Shown here piece by piece: positions 34,960 to 46,551 of a DNA stretch of 64,000 nucleotides. The stretch is from Metallosphaera tengchongensis (GTDB lineage: Archaea > Thermoproteota > Thermoprotei_A > Sulfolobales > Sulfolobaceae). Made by a program: the position numbers and the translations under genes. A model generated the notes under the pieces. It had not been told where the DNA came from. It made no database searches and saw nothing but the letters and a program-made list of their open reading frames with translations. Location: the NCBI RefSeq assembly GCF_013343295.1, contig NZ_CP049074.1, positions 1,717,501 through 1,781,500 on the forward strand. Reading direction: 5' to 3'. The number at the start of each line of letters is the position of its first letter. Within the stretch, counting starts at the first letter, position 1.

Positions 34960-36027
34960 TTAACCTCTCCACCCAAACGATCCTATAGGAACGGGTTGAT
35001 TGGTAACTATTTGGAAAGGTGTTAGAGGAGCCAACTGATAAGCGTATTGCCCTGCGAACAACACGTCAGCCCTAGTCAAGTAGCCTGCTACTAAGGCTAG
35101 TATGGCTGCCACTACGAGTAAGTACTTCATAACTGCTGGTAAATCCATGACTGGTAGCTCCCCCACTGCCTTGCTGGTCGTTGCTCCCTTCATCCCCATC
35201 ATGGGTATTCCAGAAATGGAGAGATAGCCTATCCCTGAGAGGACTAAGGTAAGGGAAGTAAGCCCCAAATCAGCTAGGAAAGAGCTTGAGGTTATCAGAT
35301 AGTTGTAGGCAACCTGGTCAAACACGTAGATGAAGTTTACCGAAGCCATGAACAAGAACCAAGCGGCTAGTTCGGCAACGCTTGAGAAGAACAATAGCTT
35401 TGACAGGGTAACTCTGGCTCTTATAACATCCTCGTTCTTACCAGCAAGTGCGACTATGTAAGCTAAACCTGTGGCTGCGAAAATCCCGTCCGCTAAATAA
35501 AGTACAGGTATCCCAGCGTTGTTCCAGAAGGGAACCCCAGTAGTAGCAGCAAGCTCGAATCCGCTGTAGGTGGTGGAAAATATACCAGCAAAAACTCCTA
35601 TAACCGCTATTACACCTCTAACCAGCCTGTTCTTCATGTTTAACAATGAGACAGCCATATATAGGAAGGAGAAGAGCAATAGACCTCCAACGAAAATTAT
35701 ACCCCTAGCCATCCACGAGTGACCGAAGTTAGCAATAGCCTCTATGGGTGAAGACAAGGCAGCTGCAGGTCTCCCTAGATCCATATCAAAAAATCCCAAA
35801 GCAAGCACCGCAGCGATGAACGTGACAACCGATGCCCTCTTGTTAAAGGAAGTGAACTTTCCCTTGACTTCCATCAACCCTATTATAGCCATTAGCATAC
35901 CGGCAATCTCCGTGAAATATAGGGCTAGAGCTACGTAATCTCCCCAGAGAGGGTACTGGTTTATCTGTATTATGGGCGCCTGGATGCCGAAGGACGTTCC
36001 TGGAGAAGGTGATGTGAACAGACCCAT
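34960..36027 (-). CDS. NrfD/PsrC-type quinol-linked membrane anchor subunit
   Basis: A 355 aa polytopic protein with eight to nine membrane segments. [13 protein letters not shown] and the [13 protein letters not shown] segment fall in the conserved NrfD family region between helices. Such subunits pass electrons between membrane quinol and a periplasmic-side Fe-S subunit. It fits the catalytic and ferredoxin genes encoded on the other strand at 37077-42240, and resembles SreC of sulfur reductases. The promoter attatattttaaataaag lies 24-41 bases upstream. Confidence 0.87.
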   Translation of the reverse strand: MGLFTSPSPGTSFGIQAPIIQINQYPLWGDYVALALYFTEIAGMLMAIIGLMEVKGKFTSFNKRASVVTFIAAVLALGFFDMDLGRPAAALSSPIEAIANFGHSWMARGIIFVGGLLLFSFLYMAVSLLNMKNRLVRGVIAVIGVFAGIFSTTYSGFELAATTGVPFWNNAGIPVLYLADGIFAATGLAYIVALAGKNEDVIRARVTLSKLLFFSSVAELAAWFLFMASVNFIYVFDQVAYNYLITSSSFLADLGLTSLTLVLSGIGYLSISGIPMMGMKGATTSKAVGELPVMDLPAVMKYLLVVAAILALVAGYLTRADVLFAGQYAYQLAPLTPFQIVTNQPVPIGSFGWRG

Positions 36028-36050
36028 TTTTATCTAGATAGACGCTTAAC

Positions 36051-36068
36051 ATTATATTTTAAATAAAG
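36051..36068 (-). promoter_or_regulatory. TATA-like region of the NrfD gene
   Basis: On the minus strand the AT-rich run ctttatttaaaatataat is centred about 30 bases before the start codon at 36027. Confidence 0.4.
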
Positions 36069-36139
36069 TTTCATTTCATTAAACCGATATATCCAGTCAA
36101 ACATATTTCCCTTATCTTAAGGCCTCTTATTTAGACACG

Positions 36140-36150
36140 CTTTTATTTTT
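36140..36150 (+). promoter_or_regulatory. TATA-like box of the TPR gene
   Basis: The run cttttattttt is centred 25 bases before the ATG at 36170. This spacing is why I prefer that ATG over the TTG at 36155. Confidence 0.45.
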
Positions 36151-36169
36151 CACGTTGAATAATTCATCA

Positions 36170-37033
36170 ATGGGAGAGGATTTACTCTTTAAGGCTGATG
36201 AGATGTTTCGCAGGGGTGAATATCTAGAAGTCCTAGACCTCTTAGACGGTGTGGAGCTTGTTGAAGCCTTCATGATGCGTGCGGAGTCTATGGTCATGTT
36301 GGGGAGATATGAGGACGCATTAACGGAGTTGGAGAGGGGGCTGTCTATTTTCCCGTACAGTTACGTGATGCTCACCAGGCAAGCAGAGATCCTTGAGAGT
36401 ATGGGAAAATATGAGGACGCCTTGGAGAAGGTTAACAGGGCTCTAGAACTCATTCCCTTCTCCTCAGAGCACCACTTTTTGAGGGCCAGGGTCCTCTTTA
36501 AGTTACAAAGGTACGAGGACGCTAACCTTGAGCTAGCTGAGGTCCTGAGGACAAACCCTAAGAACGTCGAAGCCAGGATCATGAAGGCGTCGTCTTACTA
36601 CAATATGGGGCTGAAGCTGGACGCCCTCTCAGAGGTCAATAGGGCCTTGGCCTTCAGAAAAGAAGATCCTAAACTTCACGAACTTAAGGGGAAGATATAC
36701 TTTGAGTTAGGTTACCATAAGCTGGCCCTGAGCGAATTCAAGATAGCTTCCCACTACGATCCAAACAACTCTGACTACTACTACGAGATTGCCAGCTGTC
36801 ATTACTACCTAGGCATGTATGATGATGCGTTAATTTACCTTAACGAGGCCTTAAAGATATCCAGGAAGGCCCCTTACCTAGCACTCATGGCAGTCCTCAA
36901 GAAAGAGAGGGGGGAGGACCCCTCCCAGGAAGTGAGGGAAGCAGTGGAGCTGGACAAGTCAATGAGGACCGTCTTGGAAAACCTGCTTAACGTAAAAATA
37001 TCTCCAACTGGTTATATCGAGGGAGTGAAGTGA
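36170..37033 (+). CDS. TPR-repeat protein of the sulfur-reductase-like cluster
   Basis: A 287 aa protein built from about seven tetratricopeptide repeats, e.g. [54 protein letters not shown] and [21 protein letters not shown] arrays hold protein partners. It lies between the NrfD gene (opposite strand) and the catalytic molybdoenzyme gene, with 43 bases to the latter, so it may help assembly or regulation of the complex. No signal peptide is seen, so it should be cytoplasmic. Confidence 0.8.
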   Translation: MGEDLLFKADEMFRRGEYLEVLDLLDGVELVEAFMMRAESMVMLGRYEDALTELERGLSIFPYSYVMLTRQAEILESMGKYEDALEKVNRALELIPFSSEHHFLRARVLFKLQRYEDANLELAEVLRTNPKNVEARIMKASSYYNMGLKLDALSEVNRALAFRKEDPKLHELKGKIYFELGYHKLALSEFKIASHYDPNNSDYYYEIASCHYYLGMYDDALIYLNEALKISRKAPYLALMAVLKKERGEDPSQEVREAVELDKSMRTVLENLLNVKISPTGYIEGVK

Positions 37034-37076
37034 GGGCTTAAATAAACATGTTTAGGAAACTTGGTTTAGATAGGCA

Positions 37077-40000
37077 ATGAGCCACTTAAAGCTAACGAGA
37101 AGGGATTTTCTTAAGGTAAGTGGTGCAGCGGCATTAGGTACTGCAATTATCTTAGGAGGTAGTTCTGTAGCTAAGAGGCTTTTCGACACGTTCTCACAAA
37201 CGGACACGGGTTATACCCTCAACTATCCGGGCGATGAGATAGTGTACTCCAACTGCTTCCAGTGTCTGGGCAGATGTGGCCTTGAGATAGTTAGAACGCC
37301 AACAGGTTTCCCAAGGTTTATTACAGGCACCATAGGTTGGCATATAAACGATGGTGGAGTTTGTCCGAGAGGGGCTTCAGACGTCTACTACTATTTTGCC
37401 CCAGCCAGGTTAAGGTACCCATTGCTCAGGGCAGGGGATAGGGGTTCCGGGAAGTGGATCGCAATAGATTACGATACAGCGTTTGACATCATAGTTAATG
37501 GGGCTTCGGCAAGCAGCTGGAGCAAGCTTGGGGTGACACCCCAGAGTTTGGGCGTAGGTAACTTCCAGGGTTTCTTAAAAATCAGGGAGACCAATCCGCA
37601 TTCCTTAGGCTTCTGGCAGGGTAGAGACCAACTTATTCCAGGAATAACGGCAGGCTTCTTTGCGGGTAACTTCGGTACAGCCAACTCAGGAGCCCACGGT
37701 GGTTTCTGCTCAATGAACGTCTACGCAGCAGGAGTTTATGTGACTGGGGCTCCAGTGTGGGAGTACGCTGGTCCAGATGAGGAGAGGGCACAGTACTTCA
37801 TACTGGCTGGATTGGCTGGAGATCACTTCCCCAACTGGATGAGGAGGATCATAGCTAGAATAAGAGAGAACGGCGGAAAGGTGGTAACAATTGCTCCAGA
37901 GAGGTTCGGTTTCTACTCAGTATCGGATGAGCACTTGTTCATAAATCCCGCCACAGACGGAGCACTTGCCATGGGGTGGATAAGAGTTCTAGTGGACTTC
38001 CACTACTACGTGTACAAGGCCTATCTAGCGTCCACGGGTCAGGGTCCTGCTGTGATCAACCCCATGACCTTACAGTCCGTACAACCAGCGTACGATTCAG
38101 CATCAGGGCAACTAATAATGCAGGCTCCGACTCCCTCGGGCCAGGTACAACCTATCGCTTCCCTAGGCGACATACCGTCAACAGCAGTTTTCCCACACAT
38201 CGATGAGGAATTCCTTAGGTACTACACTAACCTTTCGTGGTTGGTGATAGTTAACCCCACTCCCCAAAATGGAGACTCCTTAGACCCAACAGATCCAACC
38301 GCAGGGAATAACGTTGGTTTGCACTTGAGGATGCCAGTGAGTAACTCTGAGTATAGTAAGTCTCATCCGTGGTTGGAGGCTATTATGGGTAACGATGGAA
38401 ATGTTTACTCCTTTGTAGACACTCCATGGCAGAAGAACGTCATGCCTATATTGACCATGGACGAGTTACCCTCGTCGATGCAGTCCAATATTGTGCAGGT
38501 ACCATACAAACTGAAGAACGGGACTACTGTGAAGGTACCAGCTATACAGGTAACCGTACCTAAGTCATTGGGTTCCTCAGATACCATTACTCTCACTGTG
38601 ACTACAGCCTTCGAGCTCTTTAGGGCTGAGCTTATGAACTACGATCCGTATACCCCTTCAGGCTCGTCACCCCAGTTTGGGGCCCTCAACGTGGCTGAAG
38701 TGACAGGGATTCCTCACAACACTGTAGTCAGAATTGCCAACGAGTTGGCTACTGTAGCTTTCCAGAAGTCCATTTACGAACCCGCTCAGTGGGTCGATTA
38801 TTTAGGCCGTTACCATGACCACGTGGTGGGCAGACCCGTTTCCATATACTTCATGAGGGGACTTGCGGCCCACGCCAACGGCTTCATGAGCGCTTCATCT
38901 CTCTACTACCTAGTTTTGACTCTAGGGGCCTGGGACAACCCAGGGGCTGACCTTTATAAGTACCCTTACCCTCACTATTTCCCTGGTCATGCAGTACCTC
39001 CTCACCCTCTAGCCAACGCACCAAGCGTAGACTCAAACATTGCTTCAGCTATTCAAGGAACCAACATATCTATACCTAAGGGAAGGTCTGGATTCCTGAA
39101 GACCGAGTATATCTACAACGATGGAACGGTGGACATCAAGAACGTGACTGTTGTAGGTGCCGGTCCCTACGGTTTCCCTGATGGTCCGGACGACCTAGTT
39201 CTATACAGTAACGGAAGACCTCTTCTCATGGACAGAGGGTATAGTTGGGAACTCCCCCTTGCAGTACAGAGGAGCATCTCAGCTGTGGCTTACACAGCTT
39301 ACTACATGAACAAGTACCCTAATCAGGTAATGCCATATACTGTGAACGCATTAATGTGGTACATTACCGCCCCGTACTGGAACAACGCTTATACCCTGAC
39401 TGATCTCTTGCAAAAAGTGACCGAGAAGGATAGCAGTGGGAATTACATCATACCGTTCACAGTCCAGTTCGACCTCTTTATGCAGGAGACGGACAACGTA
39501 GTGGATCTAGTTATGCCCGACCTTTCGTTCCTGGAGATTTATGGATTTCACAGCACATTTGACAGACCTACCTCCCTCCCACAGGGCCCATCAGATTCCT
39601 TGAACTGGCCAGCTTTACCATCAATGTATCCAGTTCTCTCCACAGGGGACACCCTACTCACGTTATTGTGGTTACTGAGGGCTTATCCAAATCAAAAATC
39701 CATAACGCCAACTGACAACCCCCACTATACAACCCAAGACCCCATCACGGGAGGAAACCTAGTCAGCCCAGTAAACGTCCACGACCCCATAACTGGGACG
39801 CAAATTTTGGCCCAAGGTCAACCAGGACTGATATCGACGGGCATGTATATATTAAAGTCCGGGACTCTCCTTGCGGGCTACGGAAGCAACTTCGAGTACA
39901 TACTAACGGATGAGTCTGGTAAGCAGTCCCCGAACCCTCAACAGTTGAAGCTATACGCCTCATTTGTACCAGCCTCCGGGAATCAGAGCAGTGTCATTAA

Positions 40001-41384
40001 TCAGATACTATCCAGCGTCCCCAGCGGTCAGACGTTCTCCACAGCACCTACTTTCAAGATAGGGGCAAGTAATAGGTCATCCGGAACGGAGCACTACTTC
40101 AGGATACCAGTGAAGTTCCAGCCTGGTCTTGCGAGCAAACTACAGGACATAATCAACAAGTATGCCCCCAACATGTCCTTAAGCGACATAAATCCAGGCA
40201 CAGTTAAGGTCGGGAAAGGAGGAGCAGCGTACGTCCTTCCACCTTCCATCAGATACATGAGGAACGTAAACATGTTCTACTTCCTTGGATGGGGCGCTTA
40301 CATGCCAGGAGGTTACGGGCCTATAGGGCTCCCCTACGTTCACAGGATTTACCTAGAGTACCTCCAGAAGTTTAGGCTGGCAGGAGCAGGGAAGTGGACT
40401 GGGTATAACGCAGCCTACTACTATTACTATCTCAAGACCGGCAACTCTCAATTCAAGGTTCCCTCCGTGGTGCCTAACGACAGCTACGGGAAAGCGGTCG
40501 CCAACAACCTGTTAAGCTACCACAGACCCTTTGGAGGCTATTACCCTGTCCCAGCCTGGAACTCAAGCATAACTCCAGACGGAATAAACGAGAGTGACTA
40601 TCCACTAACCTTCTTCGTGAGGAGGCACGATAGGACGTACCACACGTGGTCCTTTAACGTACCTTGGTTGATTGCCATAATGCCTTATACCCCAGTGATG
40701 CTGAGTGCAGCCGACCCATATGTGAAGAGCACGGGGATTCAGTCTGGTGATCTAGTACAGTTTGAGGCCATAAACGAACCTTGGAGTGGAGGTCTGAGGA
40801 CTACTCTTACAGCAGTAGCCTTCCTTGACAACGCCACTAGGCCAGGAGCAGCTTGGGTTGTTGTGTCAGCTCAGGCCTTGCCAGGGTTCAGGAGCCAGAC
40901 TGCGGACTCCCCACAGGTCAAGTACAGTGTGTTAAATAACTGGGCTAACATCTCGTACATGCCACCATCTAGGGGTGGACAACTCTCTCCAACCTCTGAT
41001 AACGCTTTCCCGATAATGTATCTAGATCCCATAACGGGTCAGACATCGTGGCACGACAGCAGAATAAAGATCATAGGTAAGTCATCCTCTAGCCAGGTCC
41101 AGGTCACAGCCAATAGGTTCACATACATGGGACAGGACTTCTCCAACCAGGACATACTGTCCGTTATCTCCAACCAGATGGGCGGACAGATATCTGTGAG
41201 CAACTCTCCCTCACAGGCTACCTTCGCCCAGCCTGTGAACGTACCTCACTTAAGGTTCAATGCCAACCAGATGACCTCAACTAGTATATGGAGCTACGTG
41301 TCTCCTGGATCCCTCGCCCCCAGCTACCAGATAGGTCAATACAAGGTGAGGTACGGGTTTGCCACAGACCCCACAAGTCAATAG
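37077..41384 (+). CDS. Large Tat-exported molybdopterin oxidoreductase (sulfur/polysulfide-reductase SreA-like)
   Basis: This 1435 aa protein begins with a twin-arginine signal, [14 protein letters not shown] (R8, R9). A 4Fe-4S site of the DMSO-reductase family follows at Cys60, 63, 67 and 96. Cys211 ([10 protein letters not shown]) lies where the molybdenum ligand is expected, as in sulfur- and thiosulfate-acting members. The middle and end hold long unrecognised insertions; the molybdopterin-binding end includes the [20 protein letters not shown] block. It is far longer than most PsrA/PhsA-type enzymes (about 750-1000 aa). The substrate is inferred from the neighbours, not proven. Confidence 0.75.
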   Translation: MSHLKLTRRDFLKVSGAAALGTAIILGGSSVAKRLFDTFSQTDTGYTLNYPGDEIVYSNCFQCLGRCGLEIVRTPTGFPRFITGTIGWHINDGGVCPRGASDVYYYFAPARLRYPLLRAGDRGSGKWIAIDYDTAFDIIVNGASASSWSKLGVTPQSLGVGNFQGFLKIRETNPHSLGFWQGRDQLIPGITAGFFAGNFGTANSGAHGGFCSMNVYAAGVYVTGAPVWEYAGPDEERAQYFILAGLAGDHFPNWMRRIIARIRENGGKVVTIAPERFGFYSVSDEHLFINPATDGALAMGWIRVLVDFHYYVYKAYLASTGQGPAVINPMTLQSVQPAYDSASGQLIMQAPTPSGQVQPIASLGDIPSTAVFPHIDEEFLRYYTNLSWLVIVNPTPQNGDSLDPTDPTAGNNVGLHLRMPVSNSEYSKSHPWLEAIMGNDGNVYSFVDTPWQKNVMPILTMDELPSSMQSNIVQVPYKLKNGTTVKVPAIQVTVPKSLGSSDTITLTVTTAFELFRAELMNYDPYTPSGSSPQFGALNVAEVTGIPHNTVVRIANELATVAFQKSIYEPAQWVDYLGRYHDHVVGRPVSIYFMRGLAAHANGFMSASSLYYLVLTLGAWDNPGADLYKYPYPHYFPGHAVPPHPLANAPSVDSNIASAIQGTNISIPKGRSGFLKTEYIYNDGTVDIKNVTVVGAGPYGFPDGPDDLVLYSNGRPLLMDRGYSWELPLAVQRSISAVAYTAYYMNKYPNQVMPYTVNALMWYITAPYWNNAYTLTDLLQKVTEKDSSGNYIIPFTVQFDLFMQETDNVVDLVMPDLSFLEIYGFHSTFDRPTSLPQGPSDSLNWPALPSMYPVLSTGDTLLTLLWLLRAYPNQKSITPTDNPHYTTQDPITGGNLVSPVNVHDPITGTQILAQGQPGLISTGMYILKSGTLLAGYGSNFEYILTDESGKQSPNPQQLKLYASFVPASGNQSSVINQILSSVPSGQTFSTAPTFKIGASNRSSGTEHYFRIPVKFQPGLASKLQDIINKYAPNMSLSDINPGTVKVGKGGAAYVLPPSIRYMRNVNMFYFLGWGAYMPGGYGPIGLPYVHRIYLEYLQKFRLAGAGKWTGYNAAYYYYYLKTGNSQFKVPSVVPNDSYGKAVANNLLSYHRPFGGYYPVPAWNSSITPDGINESDYPLTFFVRRHDRTYHTWSFNVPWLIAIMPYTPVMLSAADPYVKSTGIQSGDLVQFEAINEPWSGGLRTTLTAVAFLDNATRPGAAWVVVSAQALPGFRSQTADSPQVKYSVLNNWANISYMPPSRGGQLSPTSDNAFPIMYLDPITGQTSWHDSRIKIIGKSSSSQVQVTANRFTYMGQDFSNQDILSVISNQMGGQISVSNSPSQATFAQPVNVPHLRFNANQMTSTSIWSYVSPGSLAPSYQIGQYKVRYGFATDPTSQ

Positions 41385-41415
41385 GTTTTTCCTTAATCAT
41401 GTTTGAGGTGATAAT

Positions 41416-42240
41416 ATGTCCCAAACACCACAAATCCAATTGGATATAAGACAAGGTGGAGTCCAAAAGGCTCTCCCATACACTCCAGTAGCTAACTACG
41501 CGATAATAACGGATCTCAACAAGTGCTTCGGATGCGCAGGTTGCCAAATGTCGTGCAAGGAGTGGAACACATCAGGGATGTTCGGACCTTTGCCTGATCT
41601 TGATCCCTATGGGAACCTAGACGTAATGTTCTGGCTGAGAGTGCTTTACGTTGAGGTAGGGAACTACCCCCAAACCAAGGTATACAACATACCCATCAAC
41701 TGCTTCCACTGTATGAATGCCCCCTGTGTGGAGGTGTGCCCAGTTGGCGCTACCTTTAAGAGGACACAGGACGGCATCGTCTTAGTCGACTATGAGGAGT
41801 GCATAGGGACCAAGTACTGTATCTACGCATGTCCATACGGAAACAGGTTCTTCGATTACATTGAGGGCGTGACCAAGAAGTGCACCCACTGCTTTGACAG
41901 GATATATGACCCAACCCTACCGCCAGAGGAGAGGATCCCAGCCTGCATTCACGGATGTATGGTCCAGGCTAGGATCTGGGCAAATAGGCTTGACCCCACT
42001 GACCCAGGTAACATCCTGTTCGTGGACAAGGGAGGCTTCGTTTTAGGTCCTGAGACTGGAGCCAACCCCGCCAGCGGATATTTGCCATGGCATAGCGCCT
42101 ATGCAGCGAATAACGACGTAGAGCTCCTCAGCGAATCCGAGTACTACAACGTCTGGACATCCAACGGGGTTGTTCAGTTGGGTTCCCAAGGGAACAATTC
42201 GACCTATACGGAGAGCAATGGCTCCAACTCCAGCTCGTAA
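41416..42240 (+). CDS. Four-cluster ferredoxin subunit (SreB/PsrB/DmsB type)
   Basis: A 274 aa protein with the cysteine pattern of the DmsB family: [11 protein letters not shown] (37-47), [26 protein letters not shown] and CTHCFD...CIHGC. Four 4Fe-4S clusters carry electrons between the catalytic subunit and the membrane anchor. It lies 31 bases after the catalytic gene. No signal peptide is seen, as expected if it is co-exported with the Tat partner. An acidic/Ser-Asn-rich tail ([14 protein letters not shown]) is unusual. Confidence 0.92.
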   Translation: MSQTPQIQLDIRQGGVQKALPYTPVANYAIITDLNKCFGCAGCQMSCKEWNTSGMFGPLPDLDPYGNLDVMFWLRVLYVEVGNYPQTKVYNIPINCFHCMNAPCVEVCPVGATFKRTQDGIVLVDYEECIGTKYCIYACPYGNRFFDYIEGVTKKCTHCFDRIYDPTLPPEERIPACIHGCMVQARIWANRLDPTDPGNILFVDKGGFVLGPETGANPASGYLPWHSAYAANNDVELLSESEYYNVWTSNGVVQLGSQGNNSTYTESNGSNSSS

Positions 42241-42283
42241 GACATCTTTATTTTTTATTGTCCTCTTTTTATGGTGATTAAAC

Positions 42284-42937
42284 TTGTCAGTTTCCATTCT
42301 TGACGTGCTAAACGTTAGGCATGCGACTTACGATATGTTTTCTGAGCTCTTTCTATACAAGTTCCATGAGGAGGAATACAACGAGTTATTGAACAAGTTG
42401 AAGTTTTTGGACGAGAACCTCTCTAAGTATATGGAGGAGACCGGAGTAAACGTGGGGGAAATAAGGAGAGCCTTCCATGAAGCTAAGAGGAGCGACTACC
42501 TAATTGAGTATTCCACTCTCTTCTTAACAGGGATGGGTGTGAAACCCTTAACTCCTGTGGAGAGCAAAAGGATGTTCTCCTTGATGGGCGAGAAGGTAGC
42601 TACTTTCAAGTACACGGATGTCGTCAGGTTCCTTAAGTCAAGGGGTATTGTACCTAAGATGTCCTCACAGTTTAGCCCAGAACTCGATCATATATCTTCC
42701 CTGCTGGCCTTCATGTCGATCCTCATTGAGGAGGAGTTTAATCTTAGATCTTCAAAACAGGACGCGTTTAAGTCAGTCCAGGACCAGAAGAACTTCGCCA
42801 CAACCCACCTGTTTTCATGGGTTCCTGACTGGGCAAACGATGTCGTGAGCGATCCTAGGTCAAACCTATATAAGGTAGTTTGTAGGGAACTGGACAACTG
42901 GTTGAAGTTCGAGAAGGATTTCCTAGGGGAGAGATGA
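42284..42937 (+). CDS. TorD/DmsD/NarJ-like maturation chaperone
   Basis: A 217 aa all-helical protein with a TTG start. [22 protein letters not shown] at the N-terminus and [20 protein letters not shown] are recognisable TorD-family landmarks. It likely binds the Tat signal of the molybdoenzyme and aids cofactor insertion, like SreE. It overlaps the next gene by 4 bases. A T-rich run between the ferredoxin gene and this start (42246-42272) could be a terminator or just leader. Confidence 0.82.
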   Translation: MSVSILDVLNVRHATYDMFSELFLYKFHEEEYNELLNKLKFLDENLSKYMEETGVNVGEIRRAFHEAKRSDYLIEYSTLFLTGMGVKPLTPVESKRMFSLMGEKVATFKYTDVVRFLKSRGIVPKMSSQFSPELDHISSLLAFMSILIEEEFNLRSSKQDAFKSVQDQKNFATTHLFSWVPDWANDVVSDPRSNLYKVVCRELDNWLKFEKDFLGER

Positions 42938-44412
42938 TGCTGAACGCAGGTCTTTTGGTCTCAAGGAAAGCTAGGGAGGTAATAGGGGACGATATCCTGA
43001 AGGAAGTTTTTGAGAGAGCTAAGTTAGCGTACGCGGCTGACTTGACTGACTTTGTCCAAGAGGATATTAAGCAAAACGATCTGAGGGCCCTCCTTATCGT
43101 TAATGAGACCGGAAGGGAGAGGTGGATGGAGGATCTAGATCAAAAATACGGAGTCTCCCCATTGGCGGTCTCGGTCATACCCTCGTCTTGGTTCCTTGAA
43201 AAGACAAGGGATTACATAATCTCTCTTCTGGTAGCTTACTCCTTAAGGGCAGAGATGATGGATCTAGTTTACAGGGTTCAACCCACGCGCTCCCCTTCAG
43301 TGTCCAGGAGGTCCTTACTCAAGTTTAAGCTCTACGAGTATAAGCCCTACCCAGTTCTGTTCGACGAGGTCCATGCGGAGAGGGAGATAAATAAAGCGGT
43401 GGAGTCATGTCCCTTGGGTCTGATTGCGAAGTCCCCAGAGGGACCTTCCGTGACCAACCCTGAGAAGTGTACAGCTTGCGGTTACTGCTCCGCTTCGTCT
43501 TACTTGGGCTATCTAGAGGTTCCAACGTTCACTACAGAGCAGTTCGTGTCGTTCGTTAACTCCTTGGTAAGGTTTTATCCTAGACCTGCGGGGATCCTCT
43601 TCACCGATTCGAGGCTTGAGAGGACTAGCGAGGGCATCTTCCCGTTCCTTGTTCCTTGCGTCGCTTCGGTCCACGATTCCTTCGTGTTGGCTACTTACGC
43701 TGCAGGGTTCATACCCATAGTCCACGCGTCCTCCACGTGTGAGACTAGGGACATGGCGTTGAGGAGACTGGAGGAACTCCCCTCCAAGTTCCCTGGAACT
43801 AATCTGGAGGTTAGGAAAGCGAAGAGCGACGAGGAGCTCACCAAGGTTCTGGAGACCCCCCTAATCTCCATACCAAGGGCAGAAATCCCTGAGGAGGTCT
43901 CGCTAAACAGGGGAAGAAGGAGGAACCTCCTGATCTGGTCAATCAACGAGATGTCCAAAAAGGTGTCGTTGAACCAGGACGATGAGATCCCTGGAGTTTA
44001 TGACGTTGTAGTAGACCCTAGCAAATGTGTACTTTGTGGGGTCTGTGTGAGGGCTTGTCAGATGCTCGTCCCAGATCTATCTGGAGGGTCAGAACTAGAG
44101 TTATCTTACAATATCCCCTACTGTATAGGCTCGCAGAGGTGCGTCAAGAACTGTCCGGAGAACGCCATAACCGTTCCAGGCTTCGCTAAACTTTCTAGTT
44201 TCAGGAAGAAAGTCGTCAACAAGGCAAGCGTTGCCAAGTGCAGGATCTGCGGAAAGCCCATAGGTTCGGAAAAGGTAAAGGTAAGGGTTGACTCCATGCT
44301 TCTGAGCCAGGGATTTCAGGGAACAGCTCAGTACACCGATATATGTAACGAGTGTAAACAGAAGGAGCTGACTAAAATGTGGGTTCAGAGAATACTGGGT
44401 GGTAAGAAATGA
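42934..44412 (+). CDS. Multi-cluster Fe-S protein of the sulfur-reductase-like cluster (SreD-like)
   Basis: A 492 aa protein. About residues 159-185 carry CP...CTACGYC, and about 370-420 carry [13 protein letters not shown] and [12 protein letters not shown]. The last 50 residues add CRICGKPIG and CNECKQ, a zinc-ribbon-like pair. Between lies [21 protein letters not shown]...[10 protein letters not shown], which echoes the MvhD/HdrA-linked domain that takes electrons from hydrogenases. No signal peptide is seen, so it is likely cytoplasmic. It overlaps the chaperone and the next gene by 4 bases each. Confidence 0.65.
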   Translation: MMLNAGLLVSRKAREVIGDDILKEVFERAKLAYAADLTDFVQEDIKQNDLRALLIVNETGRERWMEDLDQKYGVSPLAVSVIPSSWFLEKTRDYIISLLVAYSLRAEMMDLVYRVQPTRSPSVSRRSLLKFKLYEYKPYPVLFDEVHAEREINKAVESCPLGLIAKSPEGPSVTNPEKCTACGYCSASSYLGYLEVPTFTTEQFVSFVNSLVRFYPRPAGILFTDSRLERTSEGIFPFLVPCVASVHDSFVLATYAAGFIPIVHASSTCETRDMALRRLEELPSKFPGTNLEVRKAKSDEELTKVLETPLISIPRAEIPEEVSLNRGRRRNLLIWSINEMSKKVSLNQDDEIPGVYDVVVDPSKCVLCGVCVRACQMLVPDLSGGSELELSYNIPYCIGSQRCVKNCPENAITVPGFAKLSSFRKKVVNKASVAKCRICGKPIGSEKVKVRVDSMLLSQGFQGTAQYTDICNECKQKELTKMWVQRILGGKK

Positions 44413-44993
44413 ATCCCATTCTACTCGATTTGGACTCTATAATAGATTTCTCCTCAGTCCAGGGGATTCAGGAGTACAGATCCCTAACGTTCTCCCTGTC
44501 GCTGGTGTCTAAGTACTACCCGGTGAGCCAGCTCGTAAAGGAAGTTTTAAAGGGCTCTCTCACGGAGGCTAAGCCATACCCTGATTCCCTGACCTTGGAG
44601 GAGTTGGGGTATAGGTCAAGGATACTCGTTGTGACCAATCTACCCAAGATGGAAGGAAAGAGATTGCTGATGAGGTATAACTTAGACGCTTTCGTCCAGG
44701 ACCTCGTTTCTCCTGAGGACGTTAACAGGTTTTTCCCTTCGAAGGAGTTCCTAGACTTTTCAGCGAGGAAACTGAACAGCGTCAGGGGAATAATGACCTT
44801 AATAACTCCACACGTAGACCAAGCCATAGTAGCGAGGGCTCAGGGTCTTAGGGTGATCCTCTTGAGGAGTAAAGTTTCCCTACCGCAGGATCTTGGTATT
44901 GGGATCAGGGATGACCTAACGCAGGTAGCTGAATCTCTTGCACAACACAGGGTTGACTCTACCATGGGGGACTCTAGTTTGAGGTGTACTTGA
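44409..44993 (+). CDS. HAD-superfamily-like protein
   Basis: A 194 aa protein. LLDLDSIIDFSS (residues 5-16) resembles the first HAD motif DxD, and LVVTNLPKMEGKRLL lies where the second (T/S) is expected. The LVSPEDV and LTLITPHVDQAIVARAQGLRVI parts fit later strands. The exact reaction is unknown. It overlaps the Fe-S gene by 4 bases and probably belongs to the same operon. Confidence 0.55.
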   Translation: MNPILLDLDSIIDFSSVQGIQEYRSLTFSLSLVSKYYPVSQLVKEVLKGSLTEAKPYPDSLTLEELGYRSRILVVTNLPKMEGKRLLMRYNLDAFVQDLVSPEDVNRFFPSKEFLDFSARKLNSVRGIMTLITPHVDQAIVARAQGLRVILLRSKVSLPQDLGIGIRDDLTQVAESLAQHRVDSTMGDSSLRCT

Positions 44994-45400
44994 TGGCAAG
45001 CGACACTGACTTGTTCTCTTGGTTCAAGGAGCTGAACATGAAAGTCGATAAGGTCAGCAGTTCTGGTATCTACTTTCACTTCACCATTTCTCCACCCATG
45101 GGAGGTGTGCCCGTGTCTGTCATAAGGACGACACCGGATTCAAGTTACTACATAGTAGCAGTGGTGTTGGACCTAGATCAGCAAAAGTTCAAGTCCAACC
45201 CAGAACTCTCATCACAAATAAAGAGAGAACTCATCAAAATGAACGTGGAATTTTTCTTCACCCCTGACGATAAGGCCCCAAAAAGCATTCAGATAGCAAG
45301 GATAATGTTCTCGCAGGACCTTACGAGAAATGAGGCCCTCAACAACGTAACGCTTGTCAAGAACGCTGCTCTACTGGTACTAGAGATGACGAGCAGGTGA
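44993..45400 (+). CDS. DUF2299-like protein
   Basis: I place the start at the ATG at 44993, overlapping the previous stop by one base; this gives 135 aa. The pattern LFSWFKELNMKVDK, then FHFTISPPMGGVPVSVIRT, and a helical end with VEFFFTPDD matches an archaeal family of unknown function (DUF2299). It closes the run of overlapping genes that starts at the chaperone, so it may contribute to the complex. Confidence 0.55.
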   Translation: MASDTDLFSWFKELNMKVDKVSSSGIYFHFTISPPMGGVPVSVIRTTPDSSYYIVAVVLDLDQQKFKSNPELSSQIKRELIKMNVEFFFTPDDKAPKSIQIARIMFSQDLTRNEALNNVTLVKNAALLVLEMTSR

Positions 45401-45494
45401 AGGGTTAATTTCCCTGTGAGCGTCGAAAAATCCGCGAGACATTTTTGAGGCCGAGAGGGGGCTTGATCGGCCGGAACTCAGGTTGATCGGAACG

Positions 45495-45522
45495 GTAAAC
45501 CTCTCAGGGCGGTAAGGAGGTC
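45495..45522 (+). repeat. Solo IS200/IS605-type terminal hairpin remnant
   Basis: The bases taaacctctcagggcggtaa followed by ggaggtca match the hairpin end at 19651 (aaacctcgcccttcagggc) with a shortened stem. It lies in the 207-base gap between the DUF2299-like gene and the MscS gene. No tnpB remains. Confidence 0.5.
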
Positions 45523-45607
45523 AGTCGTGTTCAAGATAGCCCGTCCAGGTTTTTGTCCAGAACCGTCTGCAGAATAAATTTTAACGTGAAACTCTTAAGG
45601 AAGTATC

Positions 45608-46519
45608 ATGAAAAGCGAGACCAGGATAATCTCCCTTGTTATATCGTCCATTATTGCTGTTGTAGTGGTGGGGTTAGCCATTTACGTTCTGGGAATGGTG
45701 AAGATCTTACCAGGTAACTACACACTCTACTTGGAAATAGGTGTCTGGGTCATTGGAGTTTTGGGGATTACCTATCTCATTTCCTTGCTGATCAAGAATA
45801 GACTCGGACCAGCTATTGGCTTGGATAACGCTTCTTCTCTGAGCTTTGTGGTGAGGGTAATAGGCTACGTATTGGCCATAGCTGGAGTTCTAGCAGCATT
45901 TAAAGTAGGGCTGGGAGAGGCGTTAGCGGCAGGTGGTTTCGCAGGTTTGGTCCTGGGTCTGGCCTCTCAGGACGTGCTCTCTAACGTCTTCGGCGGGATA
46001 ATGCTCCTTATTTCCAGGCCTTACAAGGTAGGGGAAAGGATCACGGTATCCACCTGGCAATACAGTCTTAGTTTCCCCACATACCCACCCAAGTACTTCT
46101 CCAACGATTACCTTATCCCAGGGTACACTGGTAAAGTCATGGACATAACCCTTCTTTACACTATCATACTCACGGACGAGTTCACGGAGCTAAGGATCCC
46201 CAATAGCATCATGATCCAGGCAGCCATATTTGTACACGATAAGAACGAGAAGAGAAAGATACGAACTAGATACGAGATCCCTAAGGATATGGAGCCCGAT
46301 GAGGCGATAGAGGCGATAGGGAGATCACTACAGGATATGGAAGGTCTTCTGGAGCCCCCTGTGGTGAGGATATTGGAGGCTTCACAAAACACTTTGGTGC
46401 TCGGAATAGACGTCGTTTCAAAATCAATATACGAGGAACCGGTTAGAAGTGAAGTTATCAAGAGGGCAACCAAGGCACTAAAGAAGATGCGTGAGGATTC
46501 CATAAAATTGAACAAATAA
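45608..46519 (+). CDS. MscS-family mechanosensitive channel
   Basis: A 303 aa protein with three probable membrane segments (about residues 8-28, 42-60, 75-95) before the pore helix. The family core GGFAGLVLGLASQDVLSNVFGGIMLLISRPYKVGERI is intact. Length and plan fit small-conductance channels that open under osmotic stress. A soluble C-terminal domain with a DKNEKRKI loop follows. Confidence 0.9.
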   Translation: MKSETRIISLVISSIIAVVVVGLAIYVLGMVKILPGNYTLYLEIGVWVIGVLGITYLISLLIKNRLGPAIGLDNASSLSFVVRVIGYVLAIAGVLAAFKVGLGEALAAGGFAGLVLGLASQDVLSNVFGGIMLLISRPYKVGERITVSTWQYSLSFPTYPPKYFSNDYLIPGYTGKVMDITLLYTIILTDEFTELRIPNSIMIQAAIFVHDKNEKRKIRTRYEIPKDMEPDEAIEAIGRSLQDMEGLLEPPVVRILEASQNTLVLGIDVVSKSIYEEPVRSEVIKRATKALKKMREDSIKLNK

Positions 46520-46551
46520 GGTTTTTAATTCTTGAATAGATAAAGTCTATC

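Noticed and set aside
42246-42272. T-rich stretch after the ferredoxin gene as a transcription terminator
   Set aside because: The chaperone gene follows immediately and probably belongs to the same unit; the stretch alone does not prove termination.
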